Below are positions 27,288 through 35,309 of a stretch of DNA of 64,000 bases, in pieces. Position numbers and translations under genes: made by a program. The stretch covers positions 2,904,501 to 2,968,500 of the forward strand of contig NZ_CP058214.1 of assembly GCF_015482775.1 (NCBI RefSeq). The letters are read 5' to 3'. Position 1 is the first letter of the stretch; every line of letters starts with the position of its first letter. The notes under the pieces are model-generated. The model saw nothing but the letters and a program-made list of their open reading frames with translations, was not told the DNA's origin and searched no databases. This DNA comes from Kaustia mangrovi (lineage in GTDB: Bacteria; Pseudomonadota; Alphaproteobacteria; Rhizobiales; Im1).

Positions 27288-28490
27288 TTAGGCGGTCTCT
27301 TTCACGGCCGCCCGGGCCTCCTCGGCGAGGTAGTCCATGGCGGCTTGCGTGCCGCCTTTTTCATGGGGCACGCCGGCGAGCGCGAGCCCCATCTCCACGC
27401 CGGCGAGCGTGCCGGCGAGGCTCAGATCGTTGAAGTCGCCCAGATGGCCGATGCGGAACACCCTGTCGGCGAGCTTGCCGAGGCCGGAACCGAGCGACAT
27501 GTCGAAGGCGTCGAGAACGATGCGGCGGAACCGGTCCGCGCTTTCGCCCTCCGGCATGAGGACGGCGGTCAGCGAGCTCGAATAGCGGTCGGGATCGAGG
27601 CACAGCACCTCCAGCCCCCAGGCGCCGACCGCCCGGCGCGTCGCCTCGGCGTGGCGGTCGTGGCGCGCGAAGACCCGGTCGAGCCCCTCCTCCTGCAGCA
27701 TATCTATGGCTTCGGCGAGCCCGTAGAGCAGGTTGGTGGCGGGCGTGTGCGGGAAATAGCCGGTCTCGTTGGCCTTCAGCATCGCCGTCCAGTCCCAGTA
27801 GGCACGCGGCAGGCCTGCCGTCCGGTGCGCGTCGAGCGCCTTCTCGCTCACCGCGTTGAAGGACAGGCCCGGCGGCAGCATCAGCCCCTTCTGGGAGCCT
27901 GCGACGGTGACGTCCACGCCCCACTCGTCGTGGCGGTAGTCGATGGAGGCGAGCGAGGAGATCGTGTCGACCATCAGGAGAGCGGGGTGGCCGGCCTCGT
28001 CGATGGCCTTGCGCACCGCGGCGATGTCGGAGGTGCAGCCGGTGGAGGTCTCGTTGTGGACCACGCAGACCGCCCTGATCTCGTGGGCCTTGTCCTCGCC
28101 GAGCCTTGCCGCGATCGCCTCCGCATCGGCACCGTGGCGCCAGTCGCCGGGGAGGAAGTCCGGCTTGAGGCCGAGCTTCTCCGCCAGCCCGCGCCAGAGC
28201 GTGGCGAAATGGCCGGTCTCGCTCATCAGCACCCGGTCGCCGGGCGACAGGGTGTTAACCAGCGCCGCCTCCCACGCGCCGGTGCCGGAAGCGGGATAGA
28301 CGATGACCGGGCCGGAGCACTTGAAGACCGGCTTCAGGCCTGCGAAGAGCCGCCGGCCGAGCGCGCCGAAATCCGGTCCGCGATGGTCGATGGTCGGCCG
28401 GTCTATCGCCCTCAATATGCGGTCGGGGACATTGGTCGGCCCCGGGATCTGCAGGAAGTGGCGTCCGGCCGTGCGGCTCATATTGCTCAT
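27288..28490 (-). CDS. Serine/alanine-glyoxylate aminotransferase (PLP class V)
   Basis: This is a class V pyridoxal-phosphate aminotransferase of 400 residues, homologous to serine-glyoxylate and alanine-glyoxylate aminotransferases. It starts SRTAGRHFLQIPGPTNVPDRIL, the family's conserved beginning. The PLP lysine is Lys201 in GSQKGLMLPPGL, and Asp185 in LMVDTISSL contacts the pyridine nitrogen. It would convert glyoxylate to glycine with serine or alanine as donor. I chose the Met at 28490, with AGGAA nine bases upstream, over a longer frame. It heads the TRAP operon and is divergent from an FAD/Fe-S dehydrogenase that could generate glyoxylate or another 2-oxoacid. Confidence 0.92.
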   Translation of the reverse strand: MSNMSRTAGRHFLQIPGPTNVPDRILRAIDRPTIDHRGPDFGALGRRLFAGLKPVFKCSGPVIVYPASGTGAWEAALVNTLSPGDRVLMSETGHFATLWRGLAEKLGLKPDFLPGDWRHGADAEAIAARLGEDKAHEIRAVCVVHNETSTGCTSDIAAVRKAIDEAGHPALLMVDTISSLASIDYRHDEWGVDVTVAGSQKGLMLPPGLSFNAVSEKALDAHRTAGLPRAYWDWTAMLKANETGYFPHTPATNLLYGLAEAIDMLQEEGLDRVFARHDRHAEATRRAVGAWGLEVLCLDPDRYSSSLTAVLMPEGESADRFRRIVLDAFDMSLGSGLGKLADRVFRIGHLGDFNDLSLAGTLAGVEMGLALAGVPHEKGGTQAAMDYLAEEARAAVKETA

Positions 28491-28538
28491 GTCTCGTGTT
28501 TCCTCGGCATTTTGGGTCCGGCGCGGCGCGTTGAAGGC

Positions 28539-28575
28539 TTGCGGGGAGCGCACCCGGTTTTGTAATATTGAATTA
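28539..28575 (+). promoter_or_regulatory. Probable promoter for the FAD/Fe-S dehydrogenase, giving a leaderless mRNA
   Basis: A -35-like TTGCGG (28539-28544) and a -10-like TAATAT (28563-28568) are 18 bases apart in a short AT-rich patch. Transcription would then start about six bases on, at or next to the ATG at 28575, which has no ribosome-binding site. The -10 overlaps a TAAT-N5-ATTA dyad (28563-28575), a plausible operator for the GntR regulator encoded downstream. Confidence 0.45.
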
Positions 28576-31493
28576 TGAATGCATTTTCGATGTCAAGCGA
28601 TGACAATTCCCGACTGGCGCGCCGGCTGGCGCGGGAGACGGGCTCGGAAGTCCTGTTCGACGCCTTTTCCCGCGGGCGCTACGCCACCGACGCCTCGCTC
28701 TACCAGATCGTGCCGCTGGGGGTCGTCGTGCCGCGCAGCCAGGCCGATCTGAGCGCGGTCTTGGCCATCGCGCACGAGGAGGGCGTGCCGCTCCTGCCGC
28801 GCGGCGGCGGCACCTCGCAATCGGGCCAGACGGTGGGCGAGTCGCTCGTCGTCGACTTCTCCAAATATCTGCGCAATGTCGTCGAGATCGACCCGGAGGG
28901 AAGAACCTGCACGGTGGAGCCGGGCATCGTGCTCGACGAGCTCAACCGGACGCTGGCGCCCCATGGCCTGTGGTATCCGGTCGACGTCTCCACCTCCTCG
29001 CGCGCCACCATCGGCGGCATGGCCGGCAACAATTCCTGCGGCACGCGCTCGCTGCGCTACGGCATCATGCGCGACCGGGTCGTCTCCATCGACGCCTCGC
29101 TCGCCGACGGCACGGAGACGCGCTTCGCCGCGCTGCCGGCCGGCGACAATACGGGCGACGGCGCGGCGGCCCTGAAGAGGTGGCTCGGCGATCTCGGCCG
29201 CGACAATGCCGAGCGGATCGCGGCGGCCTTTCCGGAGGTCCAGCGCCGGGTCGGCGGCTACAATATCGACGCGCTGGTCCCGAACGGCGCGCCGCTCAAT
29301 CTGGCAACCCTGCTCGTCGGCTCGGAAGGCACGCTCGCCCTGTCGCGGCGCCTGACGCTCTCGCTTGCGCCCCTGCCGCGCAACAAGGTGGTGGGCGTGT
29401 GCCACTTCCCCACCTTCCGCGCCGCCATGGAGGCGCCCCAGCACCTCGTCGCGCTGGGTCCGGCGGCCATCGAGCTCGTCGACCGCACCATGATCGATCT
29501 CGCCCGCGACATCGCCATGTTCCGCCCGGTCGTCGACCGCTTCGTGAAGGGCGAGCCGCAGGCCCTGCTGCTCGTCGAATTCGCCGAGGAGACGCAGGAG
29601 GCGTCGCTCGCCAGGCTGAAGGATCTGGGCCGGATGATGGGCGATCTCGGCCTCGAGGGCGCGGTGGTCGAGGCGGTCGATCCCGACTTCCAGAAGGCGA
29701 TCTGGGAGGTCCGCAAATCCGGCCTCAACATCATGATGTCGATGAAGACGGAGGGAAAGCCCGTCTCCTTCATCGAGGATTGCGCGGTGCCGCTGGAGCA
29801 TCTCGCCGACTATACCGAGCGCCTGACCGAGGTCTTCGCGCGCCACGGCACGACGGGCACATGGTACGCCCATGCCTCCGTCGGCTGCCTGCATGTCCGC
29901 CCCGTCCTCAACCTCAAGCAGGAGCTGGAGGTGAGGAAGATGCGCGCCATCGCGGAGGAGGCCTTCGCGCTCGTCAGCGAATACAAGGGCGCCCATTCCG
30001 GCGAGCATGGCGACGGGCTGGTGCGCTCCGAATTCCACGAGAAGGTCTATGGGCGCGAGGTCGTGACGCTGTTCGAGGAGGTGAAGGACGCCTTCGACCC
30101 GGCATCGCGCCTCAATCCGGGCAAGATCGTGCGCCCGCCGCGCATGGACGACCGCTCGCTCTTCCGTTACCCGCCGGACTACGCGGTCGGAGACTTCGAG
30201 CCGGCGCTCGACTGGTCGGCCTGGCCCGGCGCGGCCGGCGGTTTCCAGGGCGCGGTGGAGATGTGCAACAACAACGGCGCCTGCCGAAAGATCGACGCCG
30301 GCGTCATGTGCCCCTCCTTCCGGATCACCCGCAACGAGCGCGACGTGACACGCGGGCGCGCCAACACGCTGCGGCTTGCGATTTCCGGCCAGATCGGCCC
30401 GGAGGCGCTCGCCTCCGACGCCATGGCGGACACGCTGAAGCTGTGCGTGGGCTGCAAGGGCTGCCGGCGGGAATGCCCGACGGGTGTCGACATGGCGCGC
30501 ATGAAGATCGAGGTCGCAGCCCAGCGTGCGAAGCGGCGCGGGCTTCCGCTCCACGACCGGCTGGTCGCCTATCTGCCGCGCTATGCGCCCCATGCGGCGC
30601 GTCTGACGTGGCTCGCCAATCTGCGCGACCGGCTGCCGGGGCTCGCGAGCCTGTCGGAGGCGCTGGCCGGCTTCTCCGCGCGCCGCCCCCTGCCGGCCTG
30701 GCGCGGCGATCCGTTCCGCGATGGCGAGGGGCCGGCGGGCGCGGTGCCGGAGGGGGCCCGCGAGGTCGTGCTGTTCGCCGACACCTTCAACCGCTATTTC
30801 GAGCCGGAGAACCTGCGCGCGGCGCTCAAGCTTCTTCAGGCCGGCGGCTGGCATGTGCATGTCGCGCGGCCCCGCGACGGCGGCCGGCCGCTGTGCTGCG
30901 GACGCACCTTCCTGGCCGCGGGTCTCGTGGACGAGGCGCGGGCGGAGGCGCGCCGCCTCGTCGACGCGCTGAAGGAGCCGGTGGCGCGCGGTGCCGCCGT
31001 GGTGGGGCTGGAGCCGAGCTGCCTGTTCACCCTGAAGGACGAGATGACGGCGCTCGGCCTCGGCGAGGAGGCGGAGCGCATCGCGGAGCGGGCCATGCTC
31101 GTGGAGAGCTTCGTGCTGCGCGAGCACAAGGCCGGGCGTTTCGACGCCGCCTTCGGCGAGCGGGAGGGCCGCCGCGTCCTGCTCCACGGCCATTGCCACC
31201 AGAAGTCCTTCGGCGCGATGAACGATCTCACCGGCGCCCTGAGGCTCGTGCCGGGGCTCAGGGTGGAGACCGTGACGTCGAGCTGCTGCGGCATGGCGGG
31301 CGCCTTCGGTTACGGCGCCGACACCTACGAGGCATCGATGGCGATGGGCGAGCTCGCCCTCCTGCCGGCGGTGCGCGAGGCCGCGGCCGACACCATGCTC
31401 GCCGCCGACGGCTTCTCCTGCCGCCACCAGATCCGCGACGGCACCGGGCGCGCGGCCCGCCACATTGTGAAACTCATGGCGGATAGCTTATGA
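28575..31493 (+). CDS. FAD-linked, Fe-S-containing 2-hydroxyacid dehydrogenase
   Basis: This is a 972-residue fusion of a GlcD-like flavoprotein and a GlcF-like iron-sulphur subunit. It belongs to the group containing D-lactate dehydrogenases and the YdiJ-type D-2-hydroxyglutarate dehydrogenase. The FAD-binding part (about 20-540) has PRGGGTSQSGQTVGESLVVDFS. A 4Fe-4S motif C-x2-C-x2-C-x3-C occupies Cys624, Cys627, Cys630 and Cys634. The C-terminal CCG domain shows LCCGRTFLAAG, HGHCHQKSFG and TSSCCGMAGAFGYG. It oxidises a D-2-hydroxyacid and passes electrons to the quinone pool. Substrate (glycolate, lactate or 2-hydroxyglutarate) is unresolved. It overlaps the GntR regulator gene by ATGA. Confidence 0.92.
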   Translation: MNAFSMSSDDNSRLARRLARETGSEVLFDAFSRGRYATDASLYQIVPLGVVVPRSQADLSAVLAIAHEEGVPLLPRGGGTSQSGQTVGESLVVDFSKYLRNVVEIDPEGRTCTVEPGIVLDELNRTLAPHGLWYPVDVSTSSRATIGGMAGNNSCGTRSLRYGIMRDRVVSIDASLADGTETRFAALPAGDNTGDGAAALKRWLGDLGRDNAERIAAAFPEVQRRVGGYNIDALVPNGAPLNLATLLVGSEGTLALSRRLTLSLAPLPRNKVVGVCHFPTFRAAMEAPQHLVALGPAAIELVDRTMIDLARDIAMFRPVVDRFVKGEPQALLLVEFAEETQEASLARLKDLGRMMGDLGLEGAVVEAVDPDFQKAIWEVRKSGLNIMMSMKTEGKPVSFIEDCAVPLEHLADYTERLTEVFARHGTTGTWYAHASVGCLHVRPVLNLKQELEVRKMRAIAEEAFALVSEYKGAHSGEHGDGLVRSEFHEKVYGREVVTLFEEVKDAFDPASRLNPGKIVRPPRMDDRSLFRYPPDYAVGDFEPALDWSAWPGAAGGFQGAVEMCNNNGACRKIDAGVMCPSFRITRNERDVTRGRANTLRLAISGQIGPEALASDAMADTLKLCVGCKGCRRECPTGVDMARMKIEVAAQRAKRRGLPLHDRLVAYLPRYAPHAARLTWLANLRDRLPGLASLSEALAGFSARRPLPAWRGDPFRDGEGPAGAVPEGAREVVLFADTFNRYFEPENLRAALKLLQAGGWHVHVARPRDGGRPLCCGRTFLAAGLVDEARAEARRLVDALKEPVARGAAVVGLEPSCLFTLKDEMTALGLGEEAERIAERAMLVESFVLREHKAGRFDAAFGEREGRRVLLHGHCHQKSFGAMNDLTGALRLVPGLRVETVTSSCCGMAGAFGYGADTYEASMAMGELALLPAVREAAADTMLAADGFSCRHQIRDGTGRAARHIVKLMADSL

Positions 31494-32227
31494 ATAGGCA
31501 GGGTGCGCCGATGAAGGAGGGACAGACCGGAATGCCGACCGTCACCGACGATATGCTCGCCGAAGAGCCGATCGTGCGCCGGTCGCTCCATGACGAGCTG
31601 CTCGACCGGCTGCGCCGGATGATCGTGGACGGCGAGCTGACCCCCGGCGAGAAGGTGCCGGAGAAGGCGCTCTGCGCGCGCTTCAACGTGTCCCGCACGC
31701 CGCTTCGCGAGGCGCTCAAGGTGCTCGCCTCCGAAGGCCTCGTCGCGCTCGAGCCCAATCGCGGCGCGACCGTCACCCGGCTGACGGCGGAGGATCTGGA
31801 GGAGACCTTCCCGATCATGGGGGCTCTGGAGGCGGTCTCCGGCGAGCTTGCCTGCGCGCAGATCACCGAGGAGGAGATCGCGGAGATCCGCGCGCTCCAC
31901 GAGGAGATGGTCGGCCATTACAGGCGCGGCGAGATGAAGCCCTATTTCGCGCTCAACCAGGAGATCCACGAGCGCATTCTCGACGCCGCCCGCAATCAGA
32001 CGCTCGCCACCATCTATCGCGGCCTGGCCGGCCGGGTTCGCCGCGCCCGCTATCTCGCCAACATGTCGGCGGAGCGCTGGGCGCGCGCCGTCGCCGAGCA
32101 CGAGGAGATCCTAGCCGCGCTCGAGGCGCGCGACGGACAGCGCCTCGCGCGTATCCTCAAGCGCCATCTCGCCGGCAAGCTCCAGACTATCCGGGAAAGC
32201 CTGATGACGGAGCCGGAGGCGCGTTGA
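31490..32227 (+). CDS. GntR family regulator, FCD type
   Basis: This is a transcriptional regulator with an N-terminal winged helix-turn-helix (GEKVPEKALCARFNVSRTPLREALKVLASEGL) and a C-terminal all-helical FCD ligand domain. The FCD metal-site histidines can be seen in NQEIHERI, AEHEEIL and LKRHLAG; the usual Asp of the first motif is Asn here. The frame opens at an ATG overlapping the dehydrogenase stop. A strong AAGGAGGG (31514-31521) sits ten bases before the ATG at 31532, so the native protein may start there (231 residues). It probably controls the divergent catabolic units in response to a pathway acid. Confidence 0.92.
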   Translation: MNRQGAPMKEGQTGMPTVTDDMLAEEPIVRRSLHDELLDRLRRMIVDGELTPGEKVPEKALCARFNVSRTPLREALKVLASEGLVALEPNRGATVTRLTAEDLEETFPIMGALEAVSGELACAQITEEEIAEIRALHEEMVGHYRRGEMKPYFALNQEIHERILDAARNQTLATIYRGLAGRVRRARYLANMSAERWARAVAEHEEILAALEARDGQRLARILKRHLAGKLQTIRESLMTEPEAR

Positions 32228-32358
32228 CCGCGCCGGCCCGGGCCCTTCACGCACCAGCTTGACCCCCGGCGGGCGATCTCCCAAAGTAGCCGGCAACCGG
32301 CACCGCCGGACGCGAGAACACTCACGCAAACCGTGAGGCCAAAGAGGGGGAGGAACCC

Positions 32359-33363
32359 ATGAAGCTTGTCACCCGGGCCCTGGGCGCGCTGGCGCTGGCG
32401 GCGATACTGACCCTGCCGGCCGAGGCTGCGGAAACCACGCTGCGCATCACGCTGCAATTGCCGCTCAAGAGCCATCTCGGCCAGAACCTGCTCCTGTTCA
32501 AGGACAAGGTGGAGACGGCGTCGAACGGCGATATCGAGGTCCAGATCTTCGATTCCGCGCAGCTCTACAAGGACAAGGAGGTTCCCCAGGCGGTCGGCTC
32601 CGGCGCCATCGAGATGGGGGTCGCCTCGCTCACCCGCTATGTGGGCGACATCCCCGCCGTCGATATCTTCTACATGCCGTTCCTGTTCAACACCGAAGAG
32701 CTCGTGCGCGAGGCGACGGCGCCCGACAGCCCGGTGCGCAAGCCGCTCGACGAGGCGATCATGGGAACCGGCGCCCGCGTCCTGTGGTGGCAGGCCTATG
32801 GCAGCGTGATTCTCCTGTCCAATGGCGGGGCCATCAAGACACCCGCCGACATGAAGGACAAGAAGGTCCGCGTCTTCGGCAAGACGCTCGGCAAATGGGT
32901 GGAGGCCGCCGGCGGCGTGCCGACGCTGATCTCCGGGTCGGAGCAGTATCTCGCCTATCAGCGCGGCACGGTCGATATCGGCATGACCGGCATGTCGGGC
33001 GTGAAATCGCGCCGGCTGTGGGAGGTCATGGACACGGTGACCGTCACCAACAATGCCGACATCGAGTTCATCGTGGTGGTCAACGAGGAGTTCTGGCAGT
33101 CGCTGCCGGAGGCCCATCGCGAGATCATCGCGACGGCGGCGCGCGAGGCGGAGATCGCGGTGCGCGACGCCATGGCCGAGATCGAGGCGGACGCCTACAA
33201 GGACGCCGAGGCAAACGGCATGACGGTCTACAAGCTGACGCCGGAGGAGGTCGAGGCCTGGAAGGCCGCCGCACAGCCGGTGTTCGATTCCTATCTCTCC
33301 GACGCCGGCGCGCTCGGCAAGGAGGTCTACGAGGCCGCGCAGGGGCTCGGCAAGGGCAACTGA
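32359..33363 (+). CDS. TRAP transporter substrate-binding protein (DctP family), second system
   Basis: This is the periplasmic receptor of a second TRAP importer, 334 residues. A signal peptide (about 1-23, ending AEA-AE) precedes TTLRITLQLPLKSHLGQN. The ligand arginine is in KKVRVFGKTLGKW, and YLAYQRGTVDIGMTGMSG is the matching C-lobe segment. AGGGGGAGGA stands close before the start. Its sequence is clearly different from the first DctP, so the two systems probably take up different compounds. The permease genes and an MttB-family gene follow directly. Confidence 0.93.
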   Translation: MKLVTRALGALALAAILTLPAEAAETTLRITLQLPLKSHLGQNLLLFKDKVETASNGDIEVQIFDSAQLYKDKEVPQAVGSGAIEMGVASLTRYVGDIPAVDIFYMPFLFNTEELVREATAPDSPVRKPLDEAIMGTGARVLWWQAYGSVILLSNGGAIKTPADMKDKKVRVFGKTLGKWVEAAGGVPTLISGSEQYLAYQRGTVDIGMTGMSGVKSRRLWEVMDTVTVTNNADIEFIVVVNEEFWQSLPEAHREIIATAAREAEIAVRDAMAEIEADAYKDAEANGMTVYKLTPEEVEAWKAAAQPVFDSYLSDAGALGKEVYEAAQGLGKGN

Positions 33364-33391
33364 GCCGTCAACGCCCCGGGGGCCGCCGCCC

Positions 33392-33907
33392 ATGACCGCA
33401 TGGCTCGACCGTCTGTCGACCTGGCTCGCCCGTGTCGCCGCGTGGCTGTTCCTGGCCACCGGCGCCATGCTGACCTATGAGGTCGTGGCGCGCTACCTGT
33501 TCAACGCCCCGACGGTGTGGGCGGAGGAGCTGTCGCGCCTGCTGCTCGTCTGGGGCACGTATCTCGCCGCCGCCGCCCTCGTCCGCCGGCGCGAGCATAT
33601 CCGCATCACGCTCGTGACCGACCGGCTGGAGGCGGGCCCCCGGCGCTGGCTCGAAGGGGTGTCGCTCGCCGTCGTCGCAGCCGGCTGTGCCGTGGCGGTG
33701 TGGTACGGCACGCCGATCGCGGTCGACTCCTTCCTGCGCGGACGGTCGACGGGCACCATGCTCGACATTCCGAACTGGTGGAGCGAGGCGGCGATCCCGG
33801 TCGGCTGCGGGCTCGTCGTCCTCCAATGCCTTGCCGAGATCGCCCGGCTTCTCAGGGGCGCGCCCGCCGGGGGCGAGGCCCGGTCCGACATGGCCGGCCC
33901 GACATGA
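33392..33907 (+). CDS. TRAP transporter small permease (DctQ family), second system
   Basis: This is a four-helix membrane subunit of 171 residues. YLFNAPTVWAEELSRLLLVWGTYLAAAALVRRREHIRI is the typical DctQ core with the WxEE motif. It starts 28 bases after the binding-protein gene and overlaps the large permease gene by ATGA. Function is structural support of the second TRAP importer in the inner membrane. Confidence 0.93.
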   Translation: MTAWLDRLSTWLARVAAWLFLATGAMLTYEVVARYLFNAPTVWAEELSRLLLVWGTYLAAAALVRRREHIRITLVTDRLEAGPRRWLEGVSLAVVAAGCAVAVWYGTPIAVDSFLRGRSTGTMLDIPNWWSEAAIPVGCGLVVLQCLAEIARLLRGAPAGGEARSDMAGPT

Positions 33908-35178
33908 TCGCGGCCGGCATCCTCGCAGCACTCTTCGCGCTCCTGCTCGCGGGCGTTCCCGTCGCCTTCGCGCTCATCGCGCTCGGCGGCGCGCTGCTCG
34001 CCCTCGGCGGCTTCTCGCCGCTCATGGTGCCGCAGGGGCTGTTGTCCACGGTCGACAACTTCGTGCTGCTCGCCGTGCCGCTCTTCCTGCTCATGTCCAA
34101 TGTGCTGCTCAAGGGCGGGGTGGGGCGCGACCTGTTCGCCGCCGTGCAGGCCTGGGTCGGCCACTGGCCGGGCGGCCTGGCGGTGGCGACCATCCTGTCC
34201 TGCGGCCTCTTCGCGGCGATCTCCGGATCGTCGGTGGCGACGGCGGCGACCATAGGCACGGTCGCCATTCCGGAGATGACCGCGCGCGGCTATCCGCGCC
34301 GCTTCGTCCTGGGGCTGCTCGCGGCGGGCGGCACGCTCGGTATCCTGATCCCGCCCTCAATCCCGATGATCGTCTACGGCTTCATCACGGAGGAATCGGT
34401 GCTGGCGCTCTTTCTCGCCGGTATCGGGCCGGGGCTCCTGCTGATCGTCCTGTTCTGCGGCTTCGCCATGGTCTATGCGCGGTTTGCCGCCGACTACCGG
34501 CGAAGCGAGAAGGCGAGCTGGGCGGAGCGCAAGCGCGCGAGCCTGCGCGCCCTGCCGTCCGCGGCGCTCGCGCTCGTCATCATCGTCGGGATCTATCGCG
34601 GCGCCTTCACGCCGACGGAGGCGGCCGCCATCGGGCTCGCGCTCTCCCTCCTCATCACCGCCGGCCTGCTGCGCACGCTGAGCTGGGCCGACCTCGCAGA
34701 CGCGGTGTTCGAGGCCATGGTGACGACGGTGACCATCCTGCTCATCGTCGCCGGCGCCAAGGTCTTCGGCAAGGCGATCACGCTCTACCGCATCCCGCAG
34801 GACATCTCCGCCTTCATCATCGACACGGTCTCGGTGCCGGCGCTCTTCGTTCTCGCCGTCGCCGCGGTGCTGGTCGTCATGGGGCTGTTCCTGGAGGCCC
34901 TGTCCATGATGCTGATCATGGTGCCGGTGCTCGCCCCCTCGATCCTGCCCATGGGGCTCGATCCGATCTGGTTCGGCGTGTTCTTCGTCATCATGGTGGA
35001 ATGCGCGCTCATCACGCCGCCGGTCGGGCTCAACCTCTATGTCATCCAGGCGGTCGGCCATGCCCGCCTCGGCGAAGTCGCCGCCGGCGTCTGGCCGTTC
35101 CTCGCCCTCATGCTCGCCACCATCGCGATCTGCTATCTCGTCCCGTCCGTCGTTCTCTATATCCCGTTCCATCTGTGA
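33904..35178 (+). CDS. TRAP transporter large permease (DctM family), second system
   Basis: This is the transport subunit of the second TRAP importer, 424 residues with about twelve helices. The start MIAAGILAALFALLLAGVPVAFA is at the ATGA overlap with the small permease. The frame is open upstream, but that region is the small-permease gene in another frame. Diagnostic stretches are GTLGILIPPSIPMIVYGFITEESVLALFLAGIGPG and ALITPPVGLNLYVIQAV. The gene is followed, 131 bases later, by the MttB-family methyltransferase, so uptake of a methylated compound is a reasonable hypothesis. Confidence 0.94.
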   Translation: MIAAGILAALFALLLAGVPVAFALIALGGALLALGGFSPLMVPQGLLSTVDNFVLLAVPLFLLMSNVLLKGGVGRDLFAAVQAWVGHWPGGLAVATILSCGLFAAISGSSVATAATIGTVAIPEMTARGYPRRFVLGLLAAGGTLGILIPPSIPMIVYGFITEESVLALFLAGIGPGLLLIVLFCGFAMVYARFAADYRRSEKASWAERKRASLRALPSAALALVIIVGIYRGAFTPTEAAAIGLALSLLITAGLLRTLSWADLADAVFEAMVTTVTILLIVAGAKVFGKAITLYRIPQDISAFIIDTVSVPALFVLAVAAVLVVMGLFLEALSMMLIMVPVLAPSILPMGLDPIWFGVFFVIMVECALITPPVGLNLYVIQAVGHARLGEVAAGVWPFLALMLATIAICYLVPSVVLYIPFHL

Positions 35179-35309
35179 GGGCGCCGAGGCGTCTCCCCGA
35201 AGCCACGGAAAGTCGCAAACTCGCAGGTGGCGCGGCCTGTTCCGGGGTTAGGATCGGGGAACGAGGCGCGAGGGGAGACCCCCTTTCGCCCCAAACAGGG
35301 ACGGAAACG

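Noticed and set aside
28593-31463. A 956-codon open frame on the minus strand
   Set aside because: It lies exactly opposite the FAD/Fe-S dehydrogenase, whose motifs are unmistakable. Long antisense frames are common in GC-rich DNA, and this one encodes a His/Arg/Glu-rich sequence with no recognisable domain.
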